Positions 17,159 to 26,221 of a stretch of DNA of 64,000 bases are shown in pieces. Positions within the stretch are counted from its first letter, which is position 1. Each line of letters opens with the position of its first letter. The DNA is taken from assembly GCF_013416325.1 (NCBI RefSeq), contig NZ_JACCGK010000010.1, positions 150,893 to 214,892 of the forward strand, read 5' to 3'. Under the pieces are notes generated by a model. That model ran no database searches. It saw only the letters and a program-made list of their open reading frames with translations, and was not told the origin of the DNA. The stretch comes from Vreelandella sedimenti (GTDB lineage Bacteria > Pseudomonadota > Gammaproteobacteria > Pseudomonadales > Halomonadaceae). Made by a program: the position numbers and the translations under genes.

Positions 17159-19234
17159 ATGTCGCCGTTTGTTAGCACCTACCTGACGCCCAACGCCACA
17201 GCGGTCAAGTTTGCGATCAAGACCACCCTGGCAATGATGCTCGCGCTCTATATCGCGCTTATGTTCGACTTGGAGCGCCCCTACTGGGCGCTGATCTCGG
17301 CGGCATTTCTGCAGATTCGCCCCATGAGTGGCATGGTGGTCGAGAAAGGTATCTGCCAACTCGGCGGCACATTGATTGGCGCCTTGGCGGGTATCGCGAT
17401 CATGGCCCTATTCGCCCAGGCCCGCCTACCTGCGCTTATCGTGCTTACCGCTTGGATTATGCTATGCACTTACGTGGGCTCGCTGTGGCGTAATAACTAC
17501 ACCTACGGCTGTCTGATGGCCTCTGTAACGGCCATGCTGATTGTGGTCATCTCCAGCGGCAGCACGCCCGCCGGAATCTTCGATATCGCCGTGGCGCGCC
17601 TTACCGAACTGGGGCTGGGCGCCATCTGCGCCATGCTGGTCAGCTCGCTGCTCTGGCCATCCCATGTAGGCGCCCACCTTGCCACTCAGGCCGACAGCGT
17701 GATCAACGAAGCCTTCGAGCATGCCGCCCTGCGCTTAGAAGCCAGCGACGATATTCCAGCGATGCAGAAAGCCCTGCGCAGCAGCCTCGTGCCGTTAACC
17801 CTGCTGGAAACCGACAGCCAGGCCGCCCGCTTTGAAGGCCCGGTAGGCCCCGGCCGAGTGCGCGCAACCCACGTGCTAACCCGCCGCACGCTTCGCTTTT
17901 TCGCCAATCTGCAGGCGCTGCATCAACTGATGCACGACCACGCTGACCGGCTCGCCCCACAAAGTATCGAACTCGCGGGCGAGGTCGCAAAAGGCTTTCG
18001 CGATGCTGAACACGTCAAAGGGGTCATTGAGGCCAGAAAAGCTCTCCAGTCGCTACGCCACCGGGTTCATGAAAGCGAGGAAGAGAACAGCTTAGCTCCT
18101 CTCGATCGGCGTCTGCGGTTGGGGCTGCGTGAATCGATCGGACACGCCATGATCATGCTCGATGCCCGGGAGGCGATTGCCTCGCCGGAGAGCCATAAAC
18201 TACGCTCATCGCCGCTGGCTTGGCACCGCGATCACCTCGCCGCCGGTATTAACGCCATTCGCTCAGGGCTAGTATTTTCGCTACTGGCGACTTTCTGGAT
18301 CGTCACCGCCTGGCAGAGCGCCATGATCGCGATGATGCTGGGCACACTGTTTTCCGCCTTTTTCGCCAGCCGCGACAATCCCCTCGCCATCACCATGATG
18401 TTTTATAAGGGTATGCTGGCAGCGATTCCCAGTGCTTTTCTGTTCGGCCATGTATTGCTCTCCCAGGCCAACGGTTTTCCGATGCTAGCGATGTTGTTTG
18501 GTACACCGCTGTTCTTGGGGCTACTAGGTGCCACTAATCTAGCCACCATGGGCTACTGCCTGGCCTTCACTATCTTCAATATTCTGCTCACCATGCCCGG
18601 CAATGGCATGGATTTCTCGTTCGACAGCTTTGCCAACCGGGTGGTGGCCGTAGTGATTGGGCTAAGCTGCGTGGTAATGGGCTTTCGCTTGCTGCCAGGG
18701 CTGGGCACCCGACTTCGGCGGCGGCGTTTAATCAATGCGATTTCCACCGATATCCATGAGCTAAGCCAGCGTTCGATTCGCGATGCCGAAACCCGTTTCA
18801 GCGGCCACATGGCGGATCGGCTTCTGCAACTGGCTCAGCACGACGACATGCTACCCGAAGACCAGCGCCACCTGTTTATTCTTGGTTTGACCGGGCTGGA
18901 TGTTGGCACCGCTACGCTGCGCCTGCGAGATCGGCTTGATGATGCACCTCACCCGCGCATCCGCGAGGCGCATCGCCACCTACTAGGCACGCTAGCTGGC
19001 GGGTTTGAAGAGAGCGCCAACGGGCGGCCACCCCAAGGGATTCGTGAAGCAGGTAAACAGCTGGACGAAGCGATTATTACCTATGGCGATGTCCCCGCCG
19101 ACCGTCGCATGCTGCTGGAAGGCTTGATTGAGCGACTCGAACTGGCCCTAGAGCGCCTTGCGCGCATCATGGCGGAGCGGCCACAGATGAAGTCTGCACC
19201 GAAGCCACACTTATCAACACCCTCAGCACCTTAA
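17159..19234 (+). CDS. FUSC-family efflux transporter (AaeB-like)
   Basis: A 691-residue inner-membrane protein with two blocks of about five helices separated by cytosolic regions. The N-terminal block has FAIKTTLAMMLALYIALMFD and PYWALISAAFLQIRPMSGMV; the second (SGLVFSLLATFWIVTAWQSA, with NPLAITMMFYKGMLAAIPSA) repeats the FUSC fold. This is the AaeB/FusC architecture. It lies three bases after the adaptor gene and completes a DUF1656-HlyD-FUSC efflux operon for aromatic acids or related toxic anions. Confidence 0.92.
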   Translation: MSPFVSTYLTPNATAVKFAIKTTLAMMLALYIALMFDLERPYWALISAAFLQIRPMSGMVVEKGICQLGGTLIGALAGIAIMALFAQARLPALIVLTAWIMLCTYVGSLWRNNYTYGCLMASVTAMLIVVISSGSTPAGIFDIAVARLTELGLGAICAMLVSSLLWPSHVGAHLATQADSVINEAFEHAALRLEASDDIPAMQKALRSSLVPLTLLETDSQAARFEGPVGPGRVRATHVLTRRTLRFFANLQALHQLMHDHADRLAPQSIELAGEVAKGFRDAEHVKGVIEARKALQSLRHRVHESEEENSLAPLDRRLRLGLRESIGHAMIMLDAREAIASPESHKLRSSPLAWHRDHLAAGINAIRSGLVFSLLATFWIVTAWQSAMIAMMLGTLFSAFFASRDNPLAITMMFYKGMLAAIPSAFLFGHVLLSQANGFPMLAMLFGTPLFLGLLGATNLATMGYCLAFTIFNILLTMPGNGMDFSFDSFANRVVAVVIGLSCVVMGFRLLPGLGTRLRRRRLINAISTDIHELSQRSIRDAETRFSGHMADRLLQLAQHDDMLPEDQRHLFILGLTGLDVGTATLRLRDRLDDAPHPRIREAHRHLLGTLAGGFEESANGRPPQGIREAGKQLDEAIITYGDVPADRRMLLEGLIERLELALERLARIMAERPQMKSAPKPHLSTPSAP

Positions 19235-19261
19235 ATAACCTTTGCATCAAATCAGGCGACA

Positions 19262-19280
19262 GTAAGAAACGCGTAAGAAA
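19262..19280 (+). promoter_or_regulatory. direct-repeat response-regulator site upstream of mipA
   Basis: GTAAGAAA at 19262-19269 recurs at 19273-19280, exactly 11 bases (one helical turn) apart, about 53-71 bases before the MipA start. OmpR-family regulators bind such direct repeats, and an OmpR-family regulator is encoded in this operon. A weaker relative (GTAAGAAACGAGAAAG) lies at 22544-22559, ahead of ridA. Confidence 0.55.
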
Positions 19281-19332
19281 ACCCTTCTGATGATAGCACT
19301 TTCCCCCTACACAACATGCTAGGAGTGCACCC

Positions 19333-20148
19333 ATGGGTTCTCATCAATCGCTATTGCTGAAGGGCCATCTCACCTCTATGAGATTGGCGACAACCGCGTT
19401 TATCAGTGGTCTTGTTATTGCTTCTCCGGTGGCGTTCGCCGACGAAGCTAACTCAGACGAAACTACCTGGGGGTTGGGGGTAGGCGCCGTTAGCAGTCAA
19501 GAGCCCTATACCGATGTGGATCGCGATAACACCGCCCTTCCTTTGTTGTATGTCGAGAACCGCTACGTGCGGTTCTTCGGGACAACGCTGGAAGCCAAAC
19601 TGCCTGATCTGACACTCAGCGAGTCGAACCAGATCAATTTCAGCCTTATTGGCCGTTGGGACGGTTCAGGTTACGAACCCGGCGACTCTTGGGTGCTGGA
19701 AGGCATGGAGGAGCGCGAAAGCGGACTCTGGGCGGGCGCAAAAGTGGAGTGGCAGACCAGCATCGCCAATGTAAGTGCCGATTGGACGCACGACGTTGCC
19801 AGCAATAGCAAAGGGCAACGCCTCAACCTAGGCTTGGACAGATCATGGCAAATGGGCGCGCACTTGACGCTAACACCACACATCGGCGCTACATGGCATG
19901 ATGACAATTATGTCGATTACTATTATGGGGTACGATCAAATGAAGCTCGGCCCGGCCGGCCCGAATATCAGGGGGAGTCTAGCGTCAGTGCCGAAATAGG
20001 CTTGCAAAGTGTCTACAGATTCAACAACCACCACTCCATAATGTTTGACGTTCAGGCAACGACCCTCGCCTCCGAGACCAAGGATAGCCCACTGGTGGAT
20101 GACTCAACTATCAACCGTGTTCTACTCGGCTACATGTACCACTTCTGA
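19333..20148 (+). CDS. MipA/OmpV-family outer-membrane protein
   Basis: A 271-residue beta-barrel protein: signal peptide ending near PVAFADEA, then GLGVGAVSSQEPYTDVDRDN, alternating hydrophobic strands, HIGATWHDDNYVDYYYGV and terminal LLGYMYHF. These are hallmarks of the MipA/OmpV scaffold family. ATG 19333 has AGGAG upstream; a second ATG at 19378 would give a shorter signal peptide. Its stop overlaps the response-regulator ATG. MipA genes next to OmpR/EnvZ-like pairs are a recurring arrangement; the barrel may be both target and output of the sensor. Confidence 0.9.
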   Translation: MGSHQSLLLKGHLTSMRLATTAFISGLVIASPVAFADEANSDETTWGLGVGAVSSQEPYTDVDRDNTALPLLYVENRYVRFFGTTLEAKLPDLTLSESNQINFSLIGRWDGSGYEPGDSWVLEGMEERESGLWAGAKVEWQTSIANVSADWTHDVASNSKGQRLNLGLDRSWQMGAHLTLTPHIGATWHDDNYVDYYYGVRSNEARPGRPEYQGESSVSAEIGLQSVYRFNNHHSIMFDVQATTLASETKDSPLVDDSTINRVLLGYMYHF

Positions 20149-20834
20149 TGAGCCGCATACTGCTGATCGAGGATCATGACCGGCTAGCCCACTTGATGTG
20201 CAAAGGGCTGGTGGACGCCGGTATCGGCGTTGATGTGGTCGACCGCATTGATTCGGCTTGGGCTGCCGTTCAGCAGATGCCCTACCAGGCACTGGTACTA
20301 GATCGTGGCTTGCCGGATGGCGATGGGCTGCTATTGCTCAAGAAGTTGCGCAACGCGGGCCTTAGCGTGCCCTGCCTGGTGTTAACGGCACGCGATGCGC
20401 TGCATGACAGGCTAGAAGGCCTCGAAGCCGGTGCCGACGACTACCTTCCCAAGCCGTTTGCCATGGATGAGATGGTGGCACGTGTCCGTGCCTTGCTACG
20501 CCGCCCTGCGGAATTCCATTCAATCGACCCCATTCACGGCGACCTTAGACTGCATACGGAAAGCGGCGTTCTGTTCAGCGGAAACGAGAGTATTACCCTT
20601 GCCCCGGCGGAGCTGCATATTATGCAGCTACTTCTCTACAAGCACGATGAAGTAGTACGCCGCAGCGCGCTGGAGGCGGCGGCCTGGGGCCTAAGCGAGG
20701 CGGTAACACCGAACGCCTTGGATGTAGCCCTGCACCGTTTACGCCGCAAGCTGCTTGCTGTCGGCTCGCGCCAGCAGATCGCCAACGTCAGAGGAATGGG
20801 ATATGCGCTTCGTCAAGCGGATAACACTAAATAG
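20148..20834 (+). CDS. OmpR-family response regulator
   Basis: A 228-residue regulator with a receiver domain (acidic pocket IEDHD, phospho-acceptor Asp52 in LVLDRGLPDGDG, switch Thr80 and Lys102 in YLPKPF) and a C-terminal winged helix (LAPAELHIMQLLL, SEAVTPNALDVALHRLRRKL, VRGMGYAL). It is most like the QseB/PmrA branch. Its ATG overlaps the mipA stop and its 3' end overlaps the kinase gene by 32 bases, so mipA, regulator and kinase form one operon. Candidate binding site: the repeat at 19262-19280. Confidence 0.95.
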   Translation: MSRILLIEDHDRLAHLMCKGLVDAGIGVDVVDRIDSAWAAVQQMPYQALVLDRGLPDGDGLLLLKKLRNAGLSVPCLVLTARDALHDRLEGLEAGADDYLPKPFAMDEMVARVRALLRRPAEFHSIDPIHGDLRLHTESGVLFSGNESITLAPAELHIMQLLLYKHDEVVRRSALEAAAWGLSEAVTPNALDVALHRLRRKLLAVGSRQQIANVRGMGYALRQADNTK

Positions 20835-22251
20835 TCTAAGGTTGAAGATCCTGTTGGCCTATGTGGCGGGCATGGTGTTCAGCATCATGCTGTTGGTGAT
20901 AGCGGCGACTGCGTTGCTGCAGAGCAATGTATTGGCGCGGATGGACCTGGCCGACGCCGCCGAGGGGCTGGTGGACAATATCGAGTTCGACAGCCGTGGC
21001 GGGCCCATCGGCTTCGACTCGAGTCTGGAAGACCGCGCCTGGCTGTACGAGGGTCCGCAGCGCGAAACGGCTTACCGGATTCTGGATGAAGCCGGAAACG
21101 TGGCCGTCTTTTCGAGCTCAGGAGAGGAGTTTTGGCCGGCCGACGGCGATCTTGTTCGGCTGGCACGCGGCAACTTCACCTTCGAGCATGAGGGAAAAAC
21201 CTTCTACGGCGCCACGCAGCCCCTCGAGCATGAGGGGCGAAGGTGGTATCTGCAATTCGCGGTCAGTGCGAGGTTCCTCGATGTCGTCTATACCGTGGCC
21301 TTTCCACAGGTGGTCGCTGCCGTGGCGGTGTTCGGAATCGTGCTGTTCGTCGCCTTCGGGTTATGCGCCTATATTACCCTGCGCTACACCCTCAAGCCAT
21401 TGCGAGACGTATCTGAGTCCGCGGCGGCCATCTCGCCGCGCTCCATCAACGCCCGACTGAATACGGACGCGGTGCCCGCGGAGATTGCGCCACTGGTGGA
21501 TAGCTTCAATCACGCCCTGGAACGCCTTGAGCGAGGTTATCGCCTACAGCAGGAGTTTCTCGGCCATGCAGCACACGAGTTAAAAACACCACTGGCGTTG
21601 ATCCGCGGGCAGGTTGAGTTGCTTGAGAAGGGCCGGAATGATCGCGAGGCCTTATTGAGCGATGTCGAATACATGACGCGGCAGGTGCAACAACTGCTAC
21701 TTCTGGCCGAAGCGAGCGAGGCGCACAGCTACCAGTTTACCGTAGTTCGGATGCAGGATATCGCCCACGAAACCTCCACCTACTTGCAGCGTATGGCTGA
21801 ATCCGCCGACGTGCATTTAACGGTGCTTGCCGCGGATCAAGGGGTGACATGGAAAGCTGATCGCGGGGCATGCTTCACCCTGCTCAAGAACTTGCTGGAG
21901 AACGCTATTCAGCATGCACCCGAGCAGACTCTCGTCAGCATGGAGATCCAGGAAAATATAATAACTGTGCGTGACCGTGGCCCAGGCGTCGAACCAGAGC
22001 AATTGGCCCTGCTGTTCTCACGCTTCTGGCGTGGGGCGCATCGGCGCGACCATGGAGCAGGCTTAGGGCTGGCCATCTGCCAGGAGATTGCCATGGCGCA
22101 CGGTTGGGAGCTTTCGGCCCATAACGCTCATCCCGGGTTGATCATGACTTTATGCAAAGAAAATGAGGCCAGTGAAAGCGATTCCAGCGAAAATATTACC
22201 AACGAACGAGTGTACCACCGTCAAGATGAATGCCCACCCAAGGTCATTTGA
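20803..22251 (+). CDS. Sensor histidine kinase
   Basis: A 482-residue membrane kinase: first helix at about residues 15-38 (LLAYVAGMVFSIMLLVIAAT), a periplasmic domain of about 125 residues, second helix near 170-192 (VAAVAVFGIVLFVAFGLCAY), a HAMP-like linker, HisKA box with His258 in HAAHELKTPLALIRGQ, and ATPase motifs NLLENAIQHAPE, VRDRGPGVEPEQL and GAGLGLAICQEIA. ATG 20803 fits the family start; it overlaps the response-regulator gene by 32 bases. The polar acidic C-terminal tail is unusual. The stimulus is unknown. Confidence 0.94.
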   Translation: MRFVKRITLNSLRLKILLAYVAGMVFSIMLLVIAATALLQSNVLARMDLADAAEGLVDNIEFDSRGGPIGFDSSLEDRAWLYEGPQRETAYRILDEAGNVAVFSSSGEEFWPADGDLVRLARGNFTFEHEGKTFYGATQPLEHEGRRWYLQFAVSARFLDVVYTVAFPQVVAAVAVFGIVLFVAFGLCAYITLRYTLKPLRDVSESAAAISPRSINARLNTDAVPAEIAPLVDSFNHALERLERGYRLQQEFLGHAAHELKTPLALIRGQVELLEKGRNDREALLSDVEYMTRQVQQLLLLAEASEAHSYQFTVVRMQDIAHETSTYLQRMAESADVHLTVLAADQGVTWKADRGACFTLLKNLLENAIQHAPEQTLVSMEIQENIITVRDRGPGVEPEQLALLFSRFWRGAHRRDHGAGLGLAICQEIAMAHGWELSAHNAHPGLIMTLCKENEASESDSSENITNERVYHRQDECPPKVI

Positions 22252-22263
22252 AAAGGCAATGGT

Positions 22264-22488
22264 ATGGGTGGTTCCCCGCCTCGGTCATCGCCAGCCACCC
22301 CAGGAGTGGTCAACCAGCACAACGTCTCCAGGCTGGTTATCAATGGTGCGAGTAATAAAGAAACCGCCCGCGCTCGGGGTATCAGCCCCAGCTCCGTCGG
22401 TACCCATGTTGAGAGTGTTTTCCGAAAACTAAACTGTGCCACACGTGCTGCAGCCACACTCAAGGCGCTCACGGCAGGCCTGCTTTAA
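22264..22488 (+). pseudogene. LuxR-type helix-turn-helix fragment
   Basis: A 74-codon frame whose last 55 residues are the C-terminal DNA-binding domain of a LuxR/NarL regulator (SRLVINGASNKETARARGIS followed by PSSVGTHVESVFRKLNCATR). The usual LTPRE start of the domain is degraded and there is no receiver or autoinducer domain upstream, where the kinase gene ends 12 bases earlier. It is best read as the tail of a lost gene. A stand-alone helix-turn-helix protein from the ATG at 22264 cannot be excluded, but no good ribosome site is seen. Confidence 0.7.
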
Positions 22489-22675
22489 GTGGGATGCTTG
22501 CGCACTCTTCGCTAGAGACCGTTTTGATGCAAACGTACTTTCAGTAAGAAACGAGAAAGTAAAGTAGGCCGATATTGTCAACTAGCGATAATTACTAACC
22601 CAACAGAGCATCACGCACGATTGACCGATCAATAATTCTTGCAAGCGAACCTATGAGCTGAGGAAGGAGGTTGTA

Positions 22676-23101
22676 ATGCAAATTTTAAGACGCAAACCCT
22701 TAAATCCGTCCAACCTGACCGATACCTTGATCGAAGGTCATAGCCAAGCCGTATTAGTTCAGGGAGGCTCTCGTGTATTGATGTCTAGCCAGGTTGGGGT
22801 GGATAACACAGGAGAGCTGGCGGGCCCCGAACTTCCCGAGCAGACAGAGGCGGCACTGGATAATATCGAACGGTTACTATCGAGCCTCGGTGGCGATCTC
22901 TTACGGGTAGTGATGCTGAGAATCTACTTAGCCGAAGCCGCTCGCTACGACCAGCATGCGGTAACAGAAGCGTTGAAGCATCGCTTCCCCATCGCACCGC
23001 CAGCTGCTACTTGGTTGATTGTGTACGGCCTTGCCGAACCGGAATGGCTGATCGCTATCGAGGCTGAGGCAGTACTGCCGGGTTTTGCCTTAAACAGCTA
23101 A
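22676..23101 (+). CDS. RidA/YjgF-family protein
   Basis: A 141-residue Rid-family protein. Canonical RidA hydrolyses reactive enamine/imine intermediates. Visible family blocks: SQAVLVQGGSRVLMSSQVGV, ELPEQTEAALDNIERLLSSL, GGDLLRVVMLRIYLAE and a C-terminal AIEAEAVLPGF. The canonical arginine region (usually R-S-x-V) is here PPAATWLIV, so the catalytic arginine of true RidA appears missing; this suggests an Rid4-7-type or non-deaminase relative. ATG 22676 has GGAAGGAGG upstream, a very strong site. A weak copy of the response-regulator repeat lies about 115-130 bases upstream. Confidence 0.85.
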   Translation: MQILRRKPLNPSNLTDTLIEGHSQAVLVQGGSRVLMSSQVGVDNTGELAGPELPEQTEAALDNIERLLSSLGGDLLRVVMLRIYLAEAARYDQHAVTEALKHRFPIAPPAATWLIVYGLAEPEWLIAIEAEAVLPGFALNS

Positions 23102-23186
23102 ATGACCGTAACACACAAAATAATAACGCTGCTCGTTAAACACCGCACAGCCCGCCTAAACGGTCGTTCAAAAAGAGAGTAACGAC

Positions 23187-23567
23187 ATGCTTGTAACTGA
23201 ACCTTCACACTCCAAGTGCTTTTTTCAAAAGTTTAGCGTGGAGCGACAAACATTATTTTCAGACATCTGGCTGTCGAAAAATCCTGGAACGTTAAGCTAT
23301 TTACAGTATTTTACGCTACGCATAACACTCTCTTTAACTTCTTTTTTGGCGTTACCCATGATTCTGTTTAATGCAGAATCAATTGAAATCATCATTGCCG
23401 TCTTCAGCGTTGAAGCTAGTTCTACGACCTTGATATTTTCACAAATTAAAACTAAAGGCACTACAGTTTGGCTGTTGAGTTATACTGAGGATGAGATAAT
23501 AGAGTTCACCAATACAATTGGAGTGGCAGGTACTGGGGTTCTCGTCGTTATATATTTGTTGGTATAA
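23187..23567 (+). CDS. small membrane protein of unknown function
   Basis: A 126-residue protein with hydrophobic segments at about residues 46-63 (ITLSLTSFLALPMILFN), 67-85 and 108-126 (IGVAGTGVLVVIYLLV at the very C-terminus), so probably three membrane helices or two plus a re-entrant loop. Base composition is markedly AT-richer than its neighbours, which suggests foreign origin. A ribosome-site-like AAAGAGAG precedes ATG 23187. I recognise no family. It stands between RidA and a decayed AraC gene. Confidence 0.5.
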   Translation: MLVTEPSHSKCFFQKFSVERQTLFSDIWLSKNPGTLSYLQYFTLRITLSLTSFLALPMILFNAESIEIIIAVFSVEASSTTLIFSQIKTKGTTVWLLSYTEDEIIEFTNTIGVAGTGVLVVIYLLV

Positions 23568-23661
23568 AACATTTCTTAATAGTCATGTTAAAGGTCAGAT
23601 GACAAACTGGCCATTTATAAATGCTTAGGCGTAAACCCGAGAGCGAATTTCGAAAAATCTG

Positions 23662-24155
23662 CTAAGCAGTTCCCCCTCCAACTAAACCGTGCTCAGAATT
23701 GAAGAGCGTGCCACGATACTGCCGTGGCGGAGCTCCCATGACACGTTTGAAAGCGGTGCTGAACGCGCTTTCGGGCAGTCAAGGGAGGGTGATATAACGG
23801 AAACAGGATCACTGGAATTCTTTAACCTATCCACCGCAAGAAGCATACGCCAGTGCGTCACATATTCCCTGGGTGATGACCCAATTATCTCTTTGCATTT
23901 TTGAGCAAAGGCCGAACGAGACATCCAGGCGCGTTCGGCCAATGACGGTAGTGTCCAGCGATATGCAGGCTCAGCATGAATTGCATTAATGGCCAGCCCC
24001 AACTGCTTGTCCGCTACACCAAAAAACCATCCCGCCCCTTCCTCTGCCAGTTCAGCCACATACAGCCTTAACGCCTGGACAAGCATAATATGAGCGAGGT
24101 ACTGGGCGACAAGGGAGCTACCGACATGCGGTACGCGTTGATGAGGAAGCAGACC
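23662..24155 (-). pseudogene. decayed AraC-family regulator (N-truncated, frameshifted)
   Basis: The minus strand encodes the C-terminal half of a cupin-type AraC regulator: LVAQYLAHIMLVQALRLYVA, DKQLGLAINAIHAEPAYRWT, LPSLAERAWMSRSAFAQKCK, EYVTHWRMLLAVDRLKNSSD. Near 23778-23782 the frame breaks; in the next frame it resumes as ESAFSTAFKRVMGAPPRQYR and ends at 23662. The N-terminal cupin half is missing: upstream the AraC frame meets a TGA near 24176. Both losses make it a pseudogene unless the indel is an assembly error. Out of frame near 24136-24200, the strand also reads NPEEIAETVCFLI, like an SDR tail, so the break may be an old junction. The 24200-24417 stretch shows nothing else. Confidence 0.82.
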
Positions 24156-24417
24156 GTCTCTGCGATCTCTTCAGGGTTGCAGCAAAGGCGGATCGGATGT
24201 AGGCCCGTAGGGCGGCAAACTAGGCGCCCTCTTCCGCGCAACCGGCATGGGAAACTCAATATCACTACCGCCTACTTGCTTCACTTTGGGCAAGCTCCAA
24301 ATCGTCGACTATACTTCGCCCTAACGAAAATGACGTCGTCGCCTGGGATGGTTTGAGACGCTTGGCTCACGCCACCCCAGGCAAACCAATTCGCTTGAAC
24401 AGCATAAGGAGTTTGCC

Positions 24418-24846
24418 GTGAAAGCCTCTAGTGAACACACTTATCGTCGCGGACTGCATCCGCTTCACACTGTACTACTTGTCGGAACTCTTCCTCTCTT
24501 TGTTGGCGCCATGTTGTGCGATTACGCGTACTCAACGAGCTACCACATCCAGTGGGCTACTTTTGCCTCCTGGCTAAACGTAGGCGGGCTGGTTTTTACA
24601 GGTCTGGCGTTTTTATGCTCGATTGTCGGCTTCTTTCGCGCCGCAGATCGCAACCTCGCACTTATGATTTATCCAGCGCTCCTACTGCTTACCTGGATAC
24701 TTGCCTTGGTTAATGCGTTGGCCCATGCCCGGGACGCCTGGGCCATGATGCCTGCCGGTTTTGCTCTCTCGATCGTCGTTGTATTGCTGGCGGGCACGGC
24801 CACTTGGGTGGGCTTTTCTCGCCTTGGCACCGGGGGTAAGTCATGA
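24418..24846 (+). CDS. DUF2231 membrane protein
   Basis: A 142-residue protein with four membrane helices (LHTVLLVGTLPLFVGAMLCD; FASWLNVGGLVFTGLAFLCS; LALMIYPALLLLTWILALVN; FALSIVVVLLAGTATWVGF) and the HPLHTVL start typical of DUF2231. The start is GTG 24418 with AAGGAG upstream. It overlaps the next gene (ATGA), and DUF2231 plus a sorbosone-dehydrogenase-like periplasmic protein is a recurring pair, so it may be its membrane electron partner or anchor; this role is inferred. Confidence 0.86.
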   Translation: MKASSEHTYRRGLHPLHTVLLVGTLPLFVGAMLCDYAYSTSYHIQWATFASWLNVGGLVFTGLAFLCSIVGFFRAADRNLALMIYPALLLLTWILALVNALAHARDAWAMMPAGFALSIVVVLLAGTATWVGFSRLGTGGKS

Positions 24847-26141
24847 AACTTACCAGCCTTTATGCTGCACCCCTATCGGCTCTACTGTTGGCAGGTAGCG
24901 CCAACGCTCAAAATGCTCAACAATACGGGGCTAACCCCACACTGCCAGAACCCCAGCGCGGGCTCTTGCCCGACATGACAGTGCCGGAGCCCACTGAATG
25001 GGGTGACCAGCTACCCACCGTCCCTGATGGTTATGCCATTACGGCCATTGCTACCGACCTTAAAGTGCCGCGCCAAACGCTGGTACTGCCAAACGGCGAT
25101 ATCCTGGTAGCTGAAGGTAGTGGCGGCAACGCGCCGAGGCTGAGGCTGAGGCCAAAAGACTTTATTGCGGGTTATATAAAAAGCCAGGGCACCACTTCTG
25201 TTGAGAGCGGCAATCGCTTAACTCTACTGCGCGATGAAAATGGCGATGGCAGTTACGAGCAGTCAGTGTTTGCCGAAAATCTCAATGCCCCCTATGGGCT
25301 GGCATTAGTTGATAACAATCTCTATGTAGCTAACCAGGATGCACTCGTACGCTTTGATTACGAGGAAGGCCAAACCGAAGCCAGTGGGCCGCCGGAAGAG
25401 ATTACCAAACTACCTTCTGAAATCAATCACCACTGGACGAAAGCGATGACCGCCAGCGCCGACGGTGACTTCTTGTATGTGGGTATTGGCTCCAACAGCA
25501 ACATCACCGAGCGTGGTATGGCTGCGGAAGTTAATCGGGCTGAGGTCTGGGAAATTGATACCGAAACCGGTATGCACCGGCCTTACGCCTCTGGCCTACG
25601 CAATCCTACAGCGCTCACCATTCAGCCGGATACAGGCCAGCTATGGGCAGTGGTCAACGAGCGGGATGAACTGGGGCCCAACTTGGTTCCTGACTACCTC
25701 ACGACCGTACAGGAAGGTGGCTTTTATGGCTGGCCTTACAGCTATTGGGGACAGCATGTCGACCCACGCGTTCGCCCACAGAACCCTGACAAGGTGGAAT
25801 CGGCGATAGCGCCCGATTACGGTCTGGGTTCGCACGTAGCGCCGTTAGGGCTCGCCTTTTCCATTCCTGAAATGGGCGACGAATTCGCGGAAGGCGTGTT
25901 TATCGGCGAACACGGCAGTTGGAACCGCAATGACCCTGTGGGGTATAAAGTTGTTTTTGTGCCCTTCAGCAACGGTGAACCCGATGGTGACCCGATTGAC
26001 TTTGTCTCAGGCTTTCTTACCGACGACGGTAAAACCCGCGGCCGCCCGGTTGGGGTCACTATCGACCCTGACGGCGCCCTTATCATCGCCGATGACCTGA
26101 CGAACGCCGTTTGGCGCGTGACCTATGAAGGTAACGAGTAA
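24843..26141 (+). CDS. Periplasmic PQQ-type sugar (sorbosone) dehydrogenase-like protein
   Basis: A 432-residue exported beta-propeller: signal peptide of about 22 residues (PLSALLLAGSANAQ), then propeller blades with GYAITAIATDLKVPRQTLVL, PNGDILVAEG, NAPYGLALVDNNLYVANQDA, FLYVGIGSNSNITERGM, ASGLRNPTALTIQP, EGGFYGWPYSYWG and FIGEHGSWNRNDPVGYKV. These are signatures of the L-sorbosone/soluble glucose dehydrogenase family. Oxidation of an aldose or aldehyde in the periplasm with PQQ is the family activity; the true substrate is unknown. It ends just before a strong terminator. Confidence 0.88.
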   Translation: MKLTSLYAAPLSALLLAGSANAQNAQQYGANPTLPEPQRGLLPDMTVPEPTEWGDQLPTVPDGYAITAIATDLKVPRQTLVLPNGDILVAEGSGGNAPRLRLRPKDFIAGYIKSQGTTSVESGNRLTLLRDENGDGSYEQSVFAENLNAPYGLALVDNNLYVANQDALVRFDYEEGQTEASGPPEEITKLPSEINHHWTKAMTASADGDFLYVGIGSNSNITERGMAAEVNRAEVWEIDTETGMHRPYASGLRNPTALTIQPDTGQLWAVVNERDELGPNLVPDYLTTVQEGGFYGWPYSYWGQHVDPRVRPQNPDKVESAIAPDYGLGSHVAPLGLAFSIPEMGDEFAEGVFIGEHGSWNRNDPVGYKVVFVPFSNGEPDGDPIDFVSGFLTDDGKTRGRPVGVTIDPDGALIIADDLTNAVWRVTYEGNE

Positions 26142-26165
26142 AACGCTTTACCAACAGCGTCAAGG

Positions 26166-26198
26166 AAGGCGGCAGTCGCTTAGACTGCCGCCTTTTCC
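26166..26198 (+). terminator. rho-independent terminator after the dehydrogenase gene
   Basis: Perfect 12-bp stem AAGGCGGCAGTC / GACTGCCGCCTT (26166-26177 and 26183-26194) with a 5-base loop and trailing Ts, 25 bases after the dehydrogenase stop. Confidence 0.92.
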
Positions 26199-26221
26199 AT
26201 TTGAGCTAACAAGGACGTTAT

